DNA of 64,000 nucleotides from Lepidurus packardi (GCA_023053545.1 JAKZAN010000001.1:9258565-9322564), one strand, 5' to 3'. Shown: positions 1 to 12,033, counted from the stretch's first letter. Translations and numbers: made by a program. Notes: a model not told the origin generated them from the sequence alone.

Positions 1-1288
1 GGACGCAAGAAATACGCAGCCAAAAAGCAAGTCAACGAACCATTGCATCATGTGGCGTCTGTGCCTCCCATGATGAGCCAAAGCATGATGGCCCCCTCGT
101 TAAGCCCCTGCCGCAGTCCCAGTCCACCCCGAACCATTATCCGATCAGCTTCGTTTACGTACGTGAACGACAGCCAAGCGGAGGAAGAATGTTCGCCGTC
201 TCCGACAAAGAACCTCCCGAAGCCAATACATCACCAGTGGGAGGAGAGGATATCAGATAAAGAAGATCTATGTTTGGATTTGCATAAATTAAACCTAGGA
301 AATAACGGCTCAGGCAGAATTCATGCCTCCGCTCGTATTAGTGGACTAGAGATTTTGGAAGATAATTCTTCGTTAAGTCCTGGGTCCCCACGCCACAAAG
401 TAATATTTTTAGGTCATCAAAATCTAACTATACCAAATTATTCTATATAACAATAATAAATATCATAATAATTTTTGTAATTTTCAGTCATAATAATTGC
501 TATAAAGTTAATTTATACCCTCTTTATAAATATGAATCATATTAATACTAACATTACTAGAGTAAATCAAATCCAATAATATCACGAAATAATTATATTA
601 ATTATTTATTTTAGTTCGAAGAATATGAAAAATTAACTACCAATTTTAACTTTTAGGCATTTGGCGATGATAGTTCCGATGTAACACGTGTTTCGCGATC
701 ATCGAACTCTAGTGCGTCGATTAGGACTAGGTCCAAACTAGAAGTGAGTTTTCCAATTTATGTTTGTCGATTCTCGCCTTTATTTTTCATGTCTTATCGT
801 TCTTCTTTAATGATGCGGTTGCATTATACATTTGTTGTTTGCATTTTTAAGGCGCTGGATAATTTGGTTATCAATACCATATTTGGGTTGTCTGGGAAAA
901 TCCGGTGTCACGCGGACGCCCTGTTACGAAAGCTGAAACCCCAGTTTGCAGATGACGTGGAACGTCTAGCGACTTTAGATGACACGATTTTGCGCCTCAG
1001 CGAAGCAGAAACACCTCCTGGTCCTTCCATGGCCGCCAGAAGCACTTCTAGGGAGTTATCGGGTACTCTGAAAGTAATGAAAAGGATCGAGCAAGTCTTT
1101 CTAGGTAAGCTACACAATAAAGATTATATTTTTTGGTTTCGTTGTGTAAAACGTTTGGCATGGAATCTTTCCTAGTATTGGACCAAGTGCTGTTTGAGGA
1201 AGGCGTGGAAGGCGGAGGCGAGGAAACAATTAATTTGGAAGACGTCGAAGGAAAATGGAACGGATACCATAGCGGAGACTTTTATTAG
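1..1288 (+). CDS. CEP170-like protein, C-terminal exons (5' partial)
   Basis: The gene enters from the left edge in frame at base 1 and ends at TAG 1286-1288. Exons read 1-399, 657-743, 852-1104 and 1176-1288, with GT-AG introns and matching phases. The first part is Ser/Pro-rich and looks disordered. It is followed by a helical stretch (ALDNLVINTIFGLSGKIR, then STSRELSGTLKVMKRIEQVF) and an acidic tail ending in HSGDFY. The two helical blocks resemble, from memory, the conserved C-terminus of CEP170-family centrosomal/microtubule proteins, where a 'two helices, then SxEISSxLxELKRVE' pattern occurs. That assignment is inference and no domain search was possible. The coding reality (long open exons, clean splice sites) is much surer than the name. 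Confidence 0.6.
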
Positions 1289-2379
1289 TAGAGGAAATTA
1301 AAATTTTCGTCATTTGGCTTTGGGAGCATGCTTGGGCCTTCTCTCTGTCTGCTCCCGTGGCAGCTTTCGGCTACAATACTGTTTTTTAGATTAAGCTCCT
1401 TTCCTGCCCTCCCCGCATTTTTTTCGTAGAACGTCTTCCAAACAATTGATTTGAAGAAAACGGTTGTGACGATTGGTTTGTTGCGTTCGATAGGAAACTC
1501 TCATACTTGAAGATTGTCGGTGACAATCTTGACCGTAGGCAGAGTTAGCAAGAAGAAGAGGTGCTAAATGGATATGGCTTTTTTTTTGTGATATTTTATT
1601 ATTTTGGAGTACACAACCAAACTTTGCAACTTTGTTATGTGTATTATATCTCGTCCAAGCTAAATCATGACGATAAAAATGTGCTTACGGAGCTTTTTGA
1701 TTCTGTTCTCATTTATATATACTCCGCTTTCTCCTTTTCTTGCTTTCTGATTTTACAGTGAATTGTACAGTTCTCTCATTGTGCTTACCCCGTTGGTGGA
1801 ATTACGTAATATTACAGATGGCTGGAAATATAAGTTGCTCGTTAGTAGATCTGTTTATTTTTACTCTTTTATGTGGCTCAAAATAGCTACATTTCTTCTT
1901 TCGATTAGAATATCCAAATAATATTTTTAAAAAGTGCTATCGTCATCAATTCACTACAGAATACCTCACAAATTTTCGAATGCAATCCTTTTTATGTAGC
2001 ATTGTTTTAAATCGAATCATTTCCTAGTAGCGATGGTAAACAGCGGACGCATTGGTTAGGACTTTAAACGTGCGTTATGAATCACAAAAACGTTTTTGCA
2101 CAATTAAGAGTGTATTATAAAATCAGGAAGGGGTGGAAGAGTATCGTAACGTTTCTAACACGTGTTTGCTACTTTATCGGTTTAAATAAACAAAAGGAAA
2201 CCAAGGTTTATCACCTGACTGACCCTCAGAATTATGATATCAACCCATCACAGATATGTCAACTTATTCATAAAAGAATACAGAGACAAGTTTCCCCCAG
2301 AGGCATGTGTGTTGATAACAGGCTGTACAACAATTCAACCAACCTTATTCCTAGTGTTGTTTTGTTTAGCGACGTCGTC
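1289..2379. other. 3' flank of the CEP170-like gene; intergenic
   Basis: AT-rich sequence with only short open frames lacking recognisable motifs. It probably includes the 3' UTR of the upstream gene. No RNA gene, repeat or promoter could be supported. Confidence 0.4.
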
Positions 2380-4175
2380 ATGCGTTCGTTTTTGTGGACA
2401 ATACAGTTTTTACTCTTTGCATCTGTCACTGACAATGCGGCTTGGGAACTAGAAGACTATAGAGAGCTGTTCTACAGAGATCGTTATTCGAACAATGAAA
2501 CGTTTCCGGATCCAATCATAACTAATACAGCTTTACGAAAATTGTCCCGCTGGCTTATTCCTTACAGCCTCGGCGGGTAGCAAAAATGTGAGCAAACAGT
2601 GTCAAGAGAGCCAGTGCTACACCAAACTGGAACCTTGGGCTTTGAAAAGTAAGCGTGAAAACCATTTTAAATCCAAATGTTCGATACTTAAATATGTGTA
2701 GGGACTTCAATATTAAGCTTCAATTGTCTTCATATTTGTGTTTTTTAATTAAGTCTGTGTATTTTTATACGTATTATTATAGTGTAAGATGCCACGGGCA
2801 AATCACAAGACTCTTTGCGAGGGGTAATATCCATGCAATGGGTCATTTGGATCAGTGTTTGGATGTTAGCATTGATCGTTTCGATGGCCAGTATTGCAAC
2901 GTACACCTGCTTCCCATTCACACACCAGATGTATCAGATCCAAAACTTGGAAACCGAGAAAAGCGGTACGTCTTCAGTCTGATCCATATTTGGGCAAGCG
3001 TTGGCTCCAGCGAACCCGTGGAACCGATAAACGACACCAAACTCTCTCCATTGTGATCCGCTTGCTTTAATACGACTGCTTAACATAGGTTATTTATGGC
3101 GAGGAACGAATGACAATATGGACTAAAAAGAGTGGGCATTCTGTTGACGTCTACATGTTCGGTTGAAGAAGTAGCAATTGCTGTTGCAGAACCTGTCGGA
3201 TCGTTTTCCTTCCATGGAATCCAGTTGGGCGTTCAAAAGGGCAAAAGCAGTTGTTTCACCCGTAACAAAAATCATTCCTTTGATTCCGGAGCTATTGCGA
3301 TGATGTAAGCTCTAAAATAATGAGGTTAAAACTGAATTTCAATTAACATTTATTAGTAGCTCATTTAAAATGTGTTACTCATTTGTCTTGCTTGCATTGC
3401 AAATTTATCCTAACTAGTAATAGTAAGTTAATACTGGAATTAATGCAGCAACTCATCTACAGGTCAGTATTTGGAGTTCTGGGTTTGCGGCTGCTTATTG
3501 GTACAGCCTTGGATACGATTGGTTGCGACTCACGATCCACAGCAATACGGAGGAAATAGAATACATATACAGCGGAAATAAAAGATAAGCTAGAGGAGGT
3601 GACGACAGCTATTGGAATGGAAACAACGCCGCAGACTCAAGTGTCGGTCACGAAAACCAAGCATTCGAACACAATGACCGTCTTAAACACAAAGATGGGA
3701 ATAGAGCTATTGATTTAGAGCTTCACGAACAGAATCACGCCCAGGAAGATCAACAAACGCACCAAGTTCCAATTGTTCACCAAGCGAAGAATGGTTGACA
3801 CAAAACTTTACACAGTTAAAGATTGGAATCAGAAGAATCAAATCACAGATAAGATAAAAAAGAACAAGTCGCTCAATCCCGTAAAACTTCGACATTTTCC
3901 GAAAAAAATTGCAACAAGTCTAAGCTACCTAATACAAAAATTGCCCATCTTTAACGGGTTTCATTCTTTGGAAAGTATCTTTAAAATATCTTTAGAATAG
4001 CAGATAAGTTCATAACTAAGACTAAGATCAATTACACAACCGCGCTTCTTTCCAAATTACGGTTCAAGTACTTATAGACATATGGAAGGTCTACAAATCA
4101 GTATAACAAATCTGTTCTTCAACAGATTATACATATTATACACTATACAACGTAGAATCATATAATAAGTAGAAA

Positions 4176-4618
4176 CACAGTATAAAGGTTTATACAGTAG
4201 GATAACAGGGGTTATCTTCCAATGTTAAGGTTTTCCGACCCCTTCTCGGTCTCAAGGGGATGTGTGTGGGCACGGAAATTTATATGAGGGATGGATTCCC
4301 AGACTTGTCCATGTGCCCACCATGTAGGTATTCCTAATTTACTAGGAAAGGGTTCGAGAAGAGAACCAAATATTCACAAAACGGGGGAACTGGTGACCTT
4401 TCTCTCGGGTATTCTAGGGAGTTTTGGACCGCCGTATGGCCATTGCGCTTTATAAATTATCGTGACCTTTTTTGAACTGCACTGGGAGGTTTGTGAATGT
4501 ACCCTTTGATATTATGGCATTTTTACCTAAAAGTACTCTGGGGTCCGAGACAGTCGTCAGAAAAACTTAAAATTGGAAGATATGTCTGTTATCCTACTGT
4601 GTAACTCTTTATACTTTG
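4176..4618. mobile_element. Short non-autonomous P-superfamily element (internal deletion)
   Basis: The ends are inverted repeats: the left begins CACAGTATAAAGGTTTATAC, and the right, read on the other strand, begins with nearly the same run. Both outer and inner segments match the two ends of the 4.5-kb P-like element at 36510-40993, including the blocks around GGGATGGATTCCCAGACT (left side) and TGAACTGCACTGGGAGGTTT (right side). It is therefore an internally deleted derivative of that family and encodes nothing. No convincing 8-bp target duplication remains, so it is probably an older insertion. It lies inside the NRF-6-like locus. Confidence 0.85.
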
Positions 4619-4704
4619 CATAAAACATAGAGAATATAAAATCTGTTATGTATGAATTTTTCTTTACTTTATTGGCAGCTGCCAATAGCAGCTGAATCGG
4701 TTTC

Positions 4705-4785
4705 TTGAATGTGTTATTCTCTTCTCGAACCCTTTATCTAGTTGATATGGAATGCCTACATGACCCTGTAGGTTCATTAAAACTT
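4705..4785 (-). mobile_element. Small inverted fragment of the same P-type element
   Basis: Read on the minus strand, this stretch contains GTAGGCATTCC followed by AAAGGGTTCGAGAAGAGAA. These are hallmarks of the left sub-terminal region of the P-like family seen at about 4320, 36660 and 44925. No terminal repeat is present. Confidence 0.65.
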
Positions 4786-5386
4786 CAGTGCTCAAATTAA
4801 ATTTCCTAAATTTGAAATTTGATATAGAATTATAATGTCGTCTCCCATTAATTTTTTTATAACATAATACGATGGAAATCGTGTATGGTAGAGACTTGGT
4901 ATATGGCCAACGATATGCAAATGTTCCTCATTACTCCGTTCGTTATTTGGTCGCTATGGAAATGGCGTCGTGCGGGTTTAGCATGGTTGGACTTTGTAAA
5001 TTCAGGGTCCTTGTATTAACTTTAACTATTGTTGGTGTGAACAGGTTGTCACCAACTTTGATGAACTTGCGATAGTAAGATTATTATTTTTTTTTACTAA
5101 ATATATAATAACTTTTACTTTTCCGGTGACTTTAATAACGTGGATTTCATTTCTTTATACTACGAGAAACCTTTTTGCCGTATCGCTCTCCATTTAATGG
5201 GCATTTTCATAGGCCGGGCTCTACACAAGACAAGAAGAAAACCCACCGAAACTACAACCGGTAATGGATTTAAATTTTTTTTTTGCCAAATTCTGACTTA
5301 GCTGTTATTCCAACGTGTTTGTTTAGTTAACTGTAGTAACTGGTTGGGCGATATCAATCGCTCTAGGTTTGACTATAGTGTACTAC

Positions 5387-5734
5387 GTACGACTACGAAC
5401 ACAAGAGTCGTACCCCGAACATAACTTTAATGCTACGAGTGGCCTATGCAGGATTGCATCGATTTACCTGTGCCCTTATTCAACGATGGGTTGTTTTTGC
5501 TTGTGTACATGGTTAAGTGGGTAAAATGAACGAATATGCAATTCATACAAAAAAGGACATGTACGACTACGAACTCAAGAGTCGTACCCCGAACATAACT
5601 TTAATGCTACGAGTGGCCTATGTAGGATTGCATCGATTTACCTGGGCCCTTATTCTACGATGGGTTGTTTTTGCTTGTGTACATGGTTAAGTAGGTAAGA
5701 TGAACGAATATGCAATTCATAGAAAAAAAGACAT
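5387..5734. repeat. 174-bp tandem duplication of an NRF-like exon/intron segment
   Basis: Two direct copies (5387-5560 and 5561-5734) with only a few differences. The unit covers the end of an acyltransferase exon plus the start of its intron, so the second copy carries a second potential donor (GTAAGA) and a duplicate coding piece inside the intron. This could create an alternative or mis-spliced transcript. Confidence 0.85.
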
Positions 5735-6159
5735 GGAAAATTGGTCAGTGAAAACTTTTAATCTTTTCCAGGAGTCATTGACCGGTTTCTTTCTTGGGAT
5801 GGATTCGTGCCTCTAAGTCGCCTCACGTACACCACGTACTTAACGCATATACACTGGATTAACGTGTAGAATTCGCAGGCCCGGATTGCTTCTTATTACA
5901 CACCCACAGACATCGTAACTCCATTATAACACTTAAAAAAACGAAGTTCTAACCAAATTCCTAGGCTCTCATTTATATTTCACATGTGACTATTTCCATG
6001 GGTTTAGCTTTCATTATATCGACTAATATCGAATTACCGTTTTCGAGTTTCTAGAATGTATTTTTGCCTTCAAAGATAAACGTAAGGATTAGCCTCAATC
6101 ATTATCTTGAAGATGTTAAGAAATTAAATATTAATAGGTCGACCAGTAACGGTAGCAAA

Positions 6160-6330
6160 TAATGGGAAAATAAAGGAAGTAAATGAAAAACTCGAGGTGA
6201 CGACAGCTATTGAAATAGAAACAGTGCTTCAGAATGAGTCCGTTGTGTCACGAAAACCATGCCTTCGAGGATAACGGAGAACAACAACACGAGGAAGAAA
6301 ACAGAACTAGTGCTACCGAGTTAGGAAAAG
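6160..6330 (+). pseudogene. NRF-6-like gene fragment (second copy)
   Basis: The sequence around GAGGTGACGACAGCTATTG and TCACGAAAACCA repeats the segment at about 3590-3665 of the neighbouring NRF-6-like locus, with small differences. It suggests a former tandem paralogue whose remainder is lost. A LINE 3' end begins about 250 bases downstream. Confidence 0.55.
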
Positions 6331-6574
6331 GGTCTAGAAGTCACACTTCATTCACTTTAAAAAGTTTTATTTGAGGGGCAGCACAAAATACCGCCCAACT
6401 GAAACACAACCAGATTATTGTTCTTATAAGTACCCCAAAACCAGGGAATGGACAATAATCTCTTATATGAGTAGTGTATTCTCTTAATCTCGATAGTTAA
6501 GAAGCAATTAAGTACATGATTGTATTGTATTCCATTACATGGTGTGACTGATTGCTGCACAGCGGTTACTTCCT

Positions 6575-8905
6575 GCTTTTTTTTTCCTTTTTTAAAAATT
6601 ATCTTTCCATCGTAGGCTTACGCCTGTTGATGGTTCTTTTATTGATAACCATGTAAATACAGTCACTTGTACAAATAACTAATTACATAAACTAGAAAAG
6701 GTCAATCCTCTTCTAATCTAGGCGGTCGGGGTAGAGGAAAGAGGGGAGGGAAGGGGTTGAGTTTGGGTAAGTCCGTAGGGAGTGGGGAGGGATAGTTGAC
6801 AAGTTATTTTAGAGCTTTGCTACTTTTTCCATTTCTTGTGCGACTTTTGACAGACTCAAAAGTTCTTGGATCAGACGGAATATTGGTTGAATTAAAATTT
6901 ACTTTTAGCGTAGGTAATTGTCGTAGCAATTTGGCCCTTTCATGGTTTAACTTTGTATAATGAATCATAAGGTGGGGAACATTTTGTGTGGCCTGGGATT
7001 TACAAGTACACGTGTAATTATCAATTCTTTTAATACGTTTCGCAGGGGAAATTTAGAGATAGTCTTTCGTTTCTTTAAGGGACTTGGGAAATGCTGTCTA
7101 TGCATTAGCAATCATTTGGCGTGCTCTTTCAGAGCAAGATGTATATGTTATTTTCTTGGGAGTTTTACGATCGGCAGGCCACTTATTCCAGTTCCTAGCA
7201 GCGTAGTAGTTCAGATGGCTTTTCAATAGGGCAAGTTCTAGAGAAGGTATTACAGTTCCCACTTCGAGGGTTGCTGTTGGTGTAATCTTTAAAGCACCTG
7301 TGATTGTTAGTAGGCCTTTTCTGATTAGTTGACAGAGTGGTTGCAGTTTAGATTTGGAGGCATTGGACCAGGCTGGGTACCCATAGGGTATTTTAGCAAT
7401 AGTTATCGCTTGAAAGAGTTTTTTATTTGCGTACTAGTGATGAACTTGCACCAATTGCTAATCTTGTTTATTCTTAGCAGTAAGTAATTACATTGGCTGA
7501 CTAAGTAAGATATATCTTTTGTTCAGTTCAGCTTTTGGTCGAAATGAAGTCCAAGGTAGCGAACAAAGCTTTTAGGGTGGATGGTAGTTTGTCCCCAGAC
7601 AAGGGGAGCATCCTCTGTTCTACGCTTGCGGTGAAAATGAATTAATTCCGTTTTCTCCTTGGCGAACTTAAGGTTTAGTCGTAAGCCTCATTTTTCAAGT
7701 GCAGTGATGTTTTGGGCAAATAGTTTGGCGTGCTGTTCACTAGACTTGCTAAAAGTAGTTAAAATTGGATTGTCGTCCTCATGGCCCTAAAGGTATATCC
7801 GTTTGAGCTTGATAGTGCCAAAGCAGCCGTTAACGTAAATCAGGAATAGAAGTGGGGAAAGGGGTGACCCCTGGGACACTCCCTTTGAAATCTGATGTAT
7901 AGTACTTGGCTTTCCGTGGTACCCTGTACTGTTACAGCATTTTGCTCTTGGAGGAAACTGGAGATCCAATTAACTAGAGGAAATGGTGTCTCGATTTTCC
8001 TGAGTTCGGCGACAAGTTTATCATGTACAACAATATCAAACGCTCTACTAATGTCTATGTTATGCGGGCAAATGTACGTTTGACAGGAAGAACGAGGGGA
8101 AAATACGCACTGTATCGAACACCTCAGCTGTCGATGTTAAAACAGTAACAGGTAACTGATAATTACTAATGGGGGGTTGGTTTCACGGGCACGCGTATCA
8201 GTCTTGCTCACTTGACAACAAGCCTCCGTTCTCCACGACCACTCTTTCTCTTCCTTTCTTCTCTTGGACTCACCTCTCCCGAACTCAACTCACTTTTCCA
8301 CCTCGGGGGTTGACATCGTACCAACAAGGTAATACAAAACAAAATAAGGGAAAACTGGTGCACGTTTACCCCAAGCCTAGCGCTTGCTAGTGCACATGTA
8401 CCGGGGTACATAACATCTAGGAGAGCAGTGAGGACTTTTCCCTTGTCAAAGCCTTGTAACACCTTGTTGTTCAGTGTCTCTAGGGCATTAACTGAGAATC
8501 TATTTTTCCTAAAGCCCCACTGTTTGTCCGAAAGAAGGTTATTGTCATCAATAACTGTCGTAGTTTTTCGGTAACAGCTTTTTCAAGAACTTTTCCCATG
8601 ACAGAAAGTAGTGATGTTGGCCGAAAGATTTTCCGAATCTCCTAATTTGCTTCGTGTGGTTTGGGGAAGACAAGTACTTCGGCTTTCTTCCAAGATTCAG
8701 TATAGTAACCTAGCTTTAGGGAAGATTTAAAAATGTTTAATAGGCGCTCTTGTATCGCATTCCAGATTTCTTTAATGACAATTGGTTGTATATCGCCGTG
8801 ACCAGCTGCTTTAAAAGGGCGGAGGTCATTGAGTATATCCTGTACGCACCCTCGTACCCAGATGGGAAGTAGGGGGGTTAGGGGTTTTACCTCCTCCCTC
8901 AAAAT
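6575..8905 (-). mobile_element. Non-LTR retrotransposon (LINE), Jockey/I-like, 5'-truncated, defective
   Basis: On the minus strand the reverse transcriptase reads in pieces. These are LGYYTESWKKAEVLVFPKPH near 8650-8720, FKAAGHGDIQP near 8800, DKGKVLTALLD near 8430, DISRAFDIVVHDKL at about 8000-8060, the palm-region motif GVSQGSPLSPLLFLIYVN at about 7830-7890, and HPKSFVRYLGLHFDQKLN near 7540-7590. The frame changes several times, so this copy is inactive. The 3' end lies at about 6575, next to an A-rich run (T-rich on the plus strand). The same 3' end occurs alone at 14807-15018. An unrelated insert of about 335 bases splits the RT between DKGKVLTALLD and DISRAFD. Confidence 0.85.
8069..8405. 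repeat. Unidentified insertion inside the LINE reverse transcriptase
   Basis: LINE coding similarity stops at about 8069 and resumes at about 8405. The intervening sequence contains no protein motif I recognise. Its edges carry a short imperfect inverted match (ATGTTATG near the left edge, CATAACAT near the right), which would fit a small DNA element. Family unknown. Confidence 0.45.
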
Positions 8906-9940
8906 TTATTTTTCCTGTAAAAAATCCTTTTTTTGGTTAGCTTACCGGATACAAGACAATAAATAGTCAAGTTGGCCAGGAATACAGAAAGCTAAATTTC
9001 CTGGAATAAAGAATGGCTCGAGTTTTTCAACGGAAAAATTTAGCATTTCTCCCCACCGTAGAACCAGTTGTCCGGATAAATATCTATCCGGAAGGACCGA
9101 CGCATTCGCTTAAGCTTAGAGACGTTGGTGATATAAGAGGCCCTTAGTTAATCCAACAATTATGATGGGCTTATAAAGTAATCTTATTTTTAAAAATAAT
9201 TTGCATAAGTTCAGACTGATTAACTTAAATTTTCTAACGTACCAATATTGAATTAAATATATGCTCAGCGTATACAATACATGTTTCATACCCATATCCC
9301 ATAACCGTCTTAAATTATGATACCTCAAAAGTTACAAGAAATTAGTTAATTGAGCATTGATTTATTTTTACTACTAATGCTATAGTTCTATAAATGAATA
9401 AAATTTCAATTGTTAGCTAATGCATTTTTCGACCGGGCATACTTAGCCACAATTCTAGTGTTCTGCTATATCTTCGACTAAAAAGGAATTAATGTGTAAT
9501 ACACTGGTTAACTATTTGTTGGGGGTATACAAGTTATCCAAGTATATGCTTCAAATGTCCCAGCTGGTAATTTAGCCACACTGACTGTTCCGGCTCGAAT
9601 GCCAAGGTCAGGCAGGCTAGTCGTCAAGGGTCAACCTCATTGTGACCGGACCTTGACATTTTCTGCGGAATTGGAAACGTTGCCTTTCCAGCCGGGGACG
9701 ATATACATATATTTTTGTATGCTTGTTTTTAGTGGTAATTTGGGTGGGAAATATAGAACTAGTCCTAAAATCATCGACTTCTCATCGTGTACATTTATTT
9801 CGACTTTCATTCCGACTTCGTGTCCTGCTGTAAAACGATTTTCGTCCAATGCGTCGTTATGCACATTACACTGACGATAAAACCTAGCTCACATAGCATC
9901 TGTTTTTCTTCCGTTGTCTAAATTATCCACTATAATTGGT
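8906..9940. other. Intergenic; no gene supported
   Basis: AT-rich sequence. Short open stretches on both strands at 9599-9874 have no recognised motif or convincing splice structure. Nothing else could be supported. Confidence 0.35.
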
Positions 9941-10390
9941 CAAAACGCTAAGTTATATGTGGCTCTAGAATGTGGCATTAATAGCAGCAAGGTTTTTGTT
10001 GTTCTATTACTATTACCCGTTATATACCCCCGACACAACACAAGCCTTACAAGCCCACAGGCCTTATCTGTTAGTTATAATAAAACTATTTTAATCATTT
10101 CCCATGCACCTGTGAGCAGCCATTTTATTGTAAAGTAATTACAAAATGCCTTACGAAAAAAGTGCCTTACGAAAAGCGTACTTAGTCAACGATGAATTCG
10201 TTTACAAATTCGCATTCACATTTGAAATGCGGTTTAATTTATTCTTATGAGAGCCTGAGTCTCGGAAGTATATCAAATGAAAAGTAACATTTCGGGAACA
10301 ATCTTTTTTTTTTAGAATTTGACTTCCGAGAATATCGGTCCAGGCTGGGCAGAGAAAAGTAATATTGATACCGTTACATTTAAAAGGGCA
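9941..10390. repeat. Left arm of a long inverted repeat
   Basis: The reverse complement matches 11607-12033 over most of its length with small indels. The shared content includes the TATATAACGGG promoter-like block, the AACAACAAAAACCTTGCTGC block, the TTACAATAAAATGGCTG block and CTGCCCAGCCTGGACCGATA. The arm includes an inverted copy of the upstream region of the cysteine protease gene that starts at 12209. Confidence 0.85.
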
Positions 10391-10794
10391 AGAAAAGCTG
10401 TCGTTTTTTGGGGAGGCGGTATTGTCAAATACAATTTTCGGTTTGACTGTAGGAATGTCAAAAACCTCCAACCTAGTGTGGGTTTTATTATATGTAATCT
10501 GCCCATTTTGTCGCCAATCAGTACCCCAGCTGTTACTTAATATTCCAGTAATCAAAGCCGCCAAGGGTACCATTCTCAGCAGTTTACCGCACCCTGCGGA
10601 ACTGCAAGGGTAAACCGGAAATCCGAAATGAAAACTAGCGATTGCGCATTGAGGGAACTACAGAGAAAAGAGATTGCTGGATTCAAATCCAGGGCAAATA
10701 AAGGAAGTTGGAAGCGATTGCATAAAAGCAATCTTTAGTCATCACAATATTATGCACATTTTATTTTAGAAAGACATACAACAGCTTATTTAAA

Positions 10795-11490
10795 ATTTCC
10801 TGTGTCACTCGGCAATATTTGAAAGGTTTGGTAATAATAATAGACACTATAATTTGGGGCTGGCGCGTACTTCCTTTGTGGAGCATTGTAACCGGATTTC
10901 GTGGGGGCTGCGTAGGCCTTTGGGAGCGGAGTAAGCAGGAGCTTTGTAGGCGGGCGCTTTGGAAGCGGGGTACGCGGAGGCCATGGAGGCGGGGTATGGC
11001 TTGGGAGCAGGGCTGTAGACTTTTGGAGCTGGCTGGTTTTACCTAAAGAACGGAATTGTATTTTTTCGCAGGAGCAGGGTAAGTAGGCTTGTAGGCTTTG
11101 ACTGGAGCGGGGTAACTCGGTTGTGGTTTGTTATCATTAGTCTTGTATGCAGGGGGTAGAGCATATGTAGCGGTCGAAGCATAATTTTAAATTTTGACTT
11201 CGTAAGCTGGAGCGTGAGTGGTAGTTTTGTAAGTTGGATAGGCGGGTTTGTAGGGTGTCGTAGTTTCATAAGTGGTCGGAGCGTAAGTGGTTTCGTAGTT
11301 CTTGTAGGTGGTTTGAAGCTCATAGGCAGGCATTTCGTAGGCCTTTTTCTCAGTGGGGTACTCTGGCTTGCTTTCGTAAGACGAAGGGGGCGTGTATCCA
11401 ACCGGCTAGTCTTTTCCCGGGATCTGTTCGTAGGGCTTTTCTTCGTAAGGTTTTGCTTCGTAAGGTTTATGTACGTAAGGCTTTTCTTTG
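10795..11490 (-). pseudogene. Antisense copy of a KP-repeat cuticle gene
   Basis: On the minus strand this reads a Tyr/Lys/Pro-rich protein closely related to the broken gene at 32820-33717: EEKPYEAKPYEEKPYEQ, then SYESKPEYPTEKKAYEMPAYE, then YETTYAPTTYETTTPY, then repeats such as YPASKAPAYKAPAYSAPK. At the place where the 32.8-kb gene loses frame, this copy keeps it (GAGAAAAAGG versus GAGAAAAGA). No start exon or signal peptide is visible, and a stop interrupts it near 11040. It sits in the loop of the 9.94-12.03-kb palindrome. Confidence 0.7.
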
Positions 11491-11606
11491 AAGAAAAGCC
11501 TTATGAAGCAAAACCTTACGAAGAAAAGCCCTACGAACATGAACCTTACGAAGAAAAACCGTGCGAAGAAAGTGCACGGTGCGTTACGAAGAAAAACCGT
11601 ACAAAA
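11491..11606 (+). pseudogene. Sense fragment of the same KP-repeat cuticle gene (inner palindrome arm)
   Basis: Codes EEKPYEAKPYEEKPYEHEPYEEKP in the plus direction. It is the mirror of the antisense copy just to its left, with the centre of symmetry at about 11490. Arms of about 45-60 bases match except for one 15-base difference. It runs straight into the right arm of the outer inverted repeat. Confidence 0.7.
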
Positions 11607-12033
11607 CTATTTAAATGTAATGATATCAATATTACTTTCCTCTGCCCAGCCTGGACCGATATTCTCGGAAGTCGAATTCTAAAAAAAAAAGATTGTTCCT
11701 AAACTGTTACTTTTCATTTGACATACTTCCGAGACTCAGGATCTTATAAGAATAAACGAAACCGCATTTCAAATGCGAATTCGAATTTGTCAACGAATTC
11801 ATCGTTGACTAAGAGCGCTTTTCGTAAGGCTATAATTACAATTTTGTAGTTACTTTACAATAAAATGGCTGTTCACAGGTGCACGGGAAATGATTAAAAT
11901 AGTTTTATTATAACTAACAGATAAGGCTTGTGGAAACTGTCGTGGGTATATAACGGGTAATAGTAATAGAACAACAAAAACCTTGCTGCTATTAATGCCA
12001 CGTTCTAGAGCCAGATATAACTTAGCGTTTTGA
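11607..12033. repeat. Right arm of the long inverted repeat
   Basis: Inverted match of 9941-10390. Its 3' part (11888-12000) is also a direct repeat of 12050-12160, the immediate upstream region of the protease gene, including a second TATATAA box. The protease promoter region therefore exists three times: once inverted and twice direct. Confidence 0.85.

Larger units (their letters stand above)
2380..5869 (+). pseudogene. NRF-6-like membrane acyltransferase (acyltransferase 3), broken
   Basis: A signal-peptide-like start is at 2380 (MRSFLWTIQFLLFASVTDNA). At about 2600-2650 follows a Cys-bearing block (QCQESQCYTKLEPWALK), and at about 2785-2950 the NRF-domain signature DATGKSQDSLRG / GNIHAMGHLDQCLDV with FDGQYC. 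A CSVEEVAIAVAE block near 3160 matches the 'C.PssCs..dv' part of NRF domains. The acyltransferase-3 core survives as CMVETWYMANDMQMFLITPF (about 4885), IALHLMGIFIGRALHKTRRK (about 5185), VTGWAISIALGL (exon 5337-5520) and FLSWDGFVPLSRLTY (exon 5772-5869). The last exons splice in phase. However, the NRF block changes frame after SLRG, the YMANDMQ block is followed by another frame change, and about 1 kb of the membrane core is missing or unreadable around an inserted P-type element. NRF-6 family proteins are multi-pass membrane proteins implicated in lipid/yolk transport. I read this copy as a pseudogene; assembly error is possible. Confidence 0.65.

Noticed and set aside
9599-9874. Open stretches on both strands, possibly a small gene
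   Set aside because: No recognised motif, no convincing start, splice sites or promoter; the two strands are equally open.
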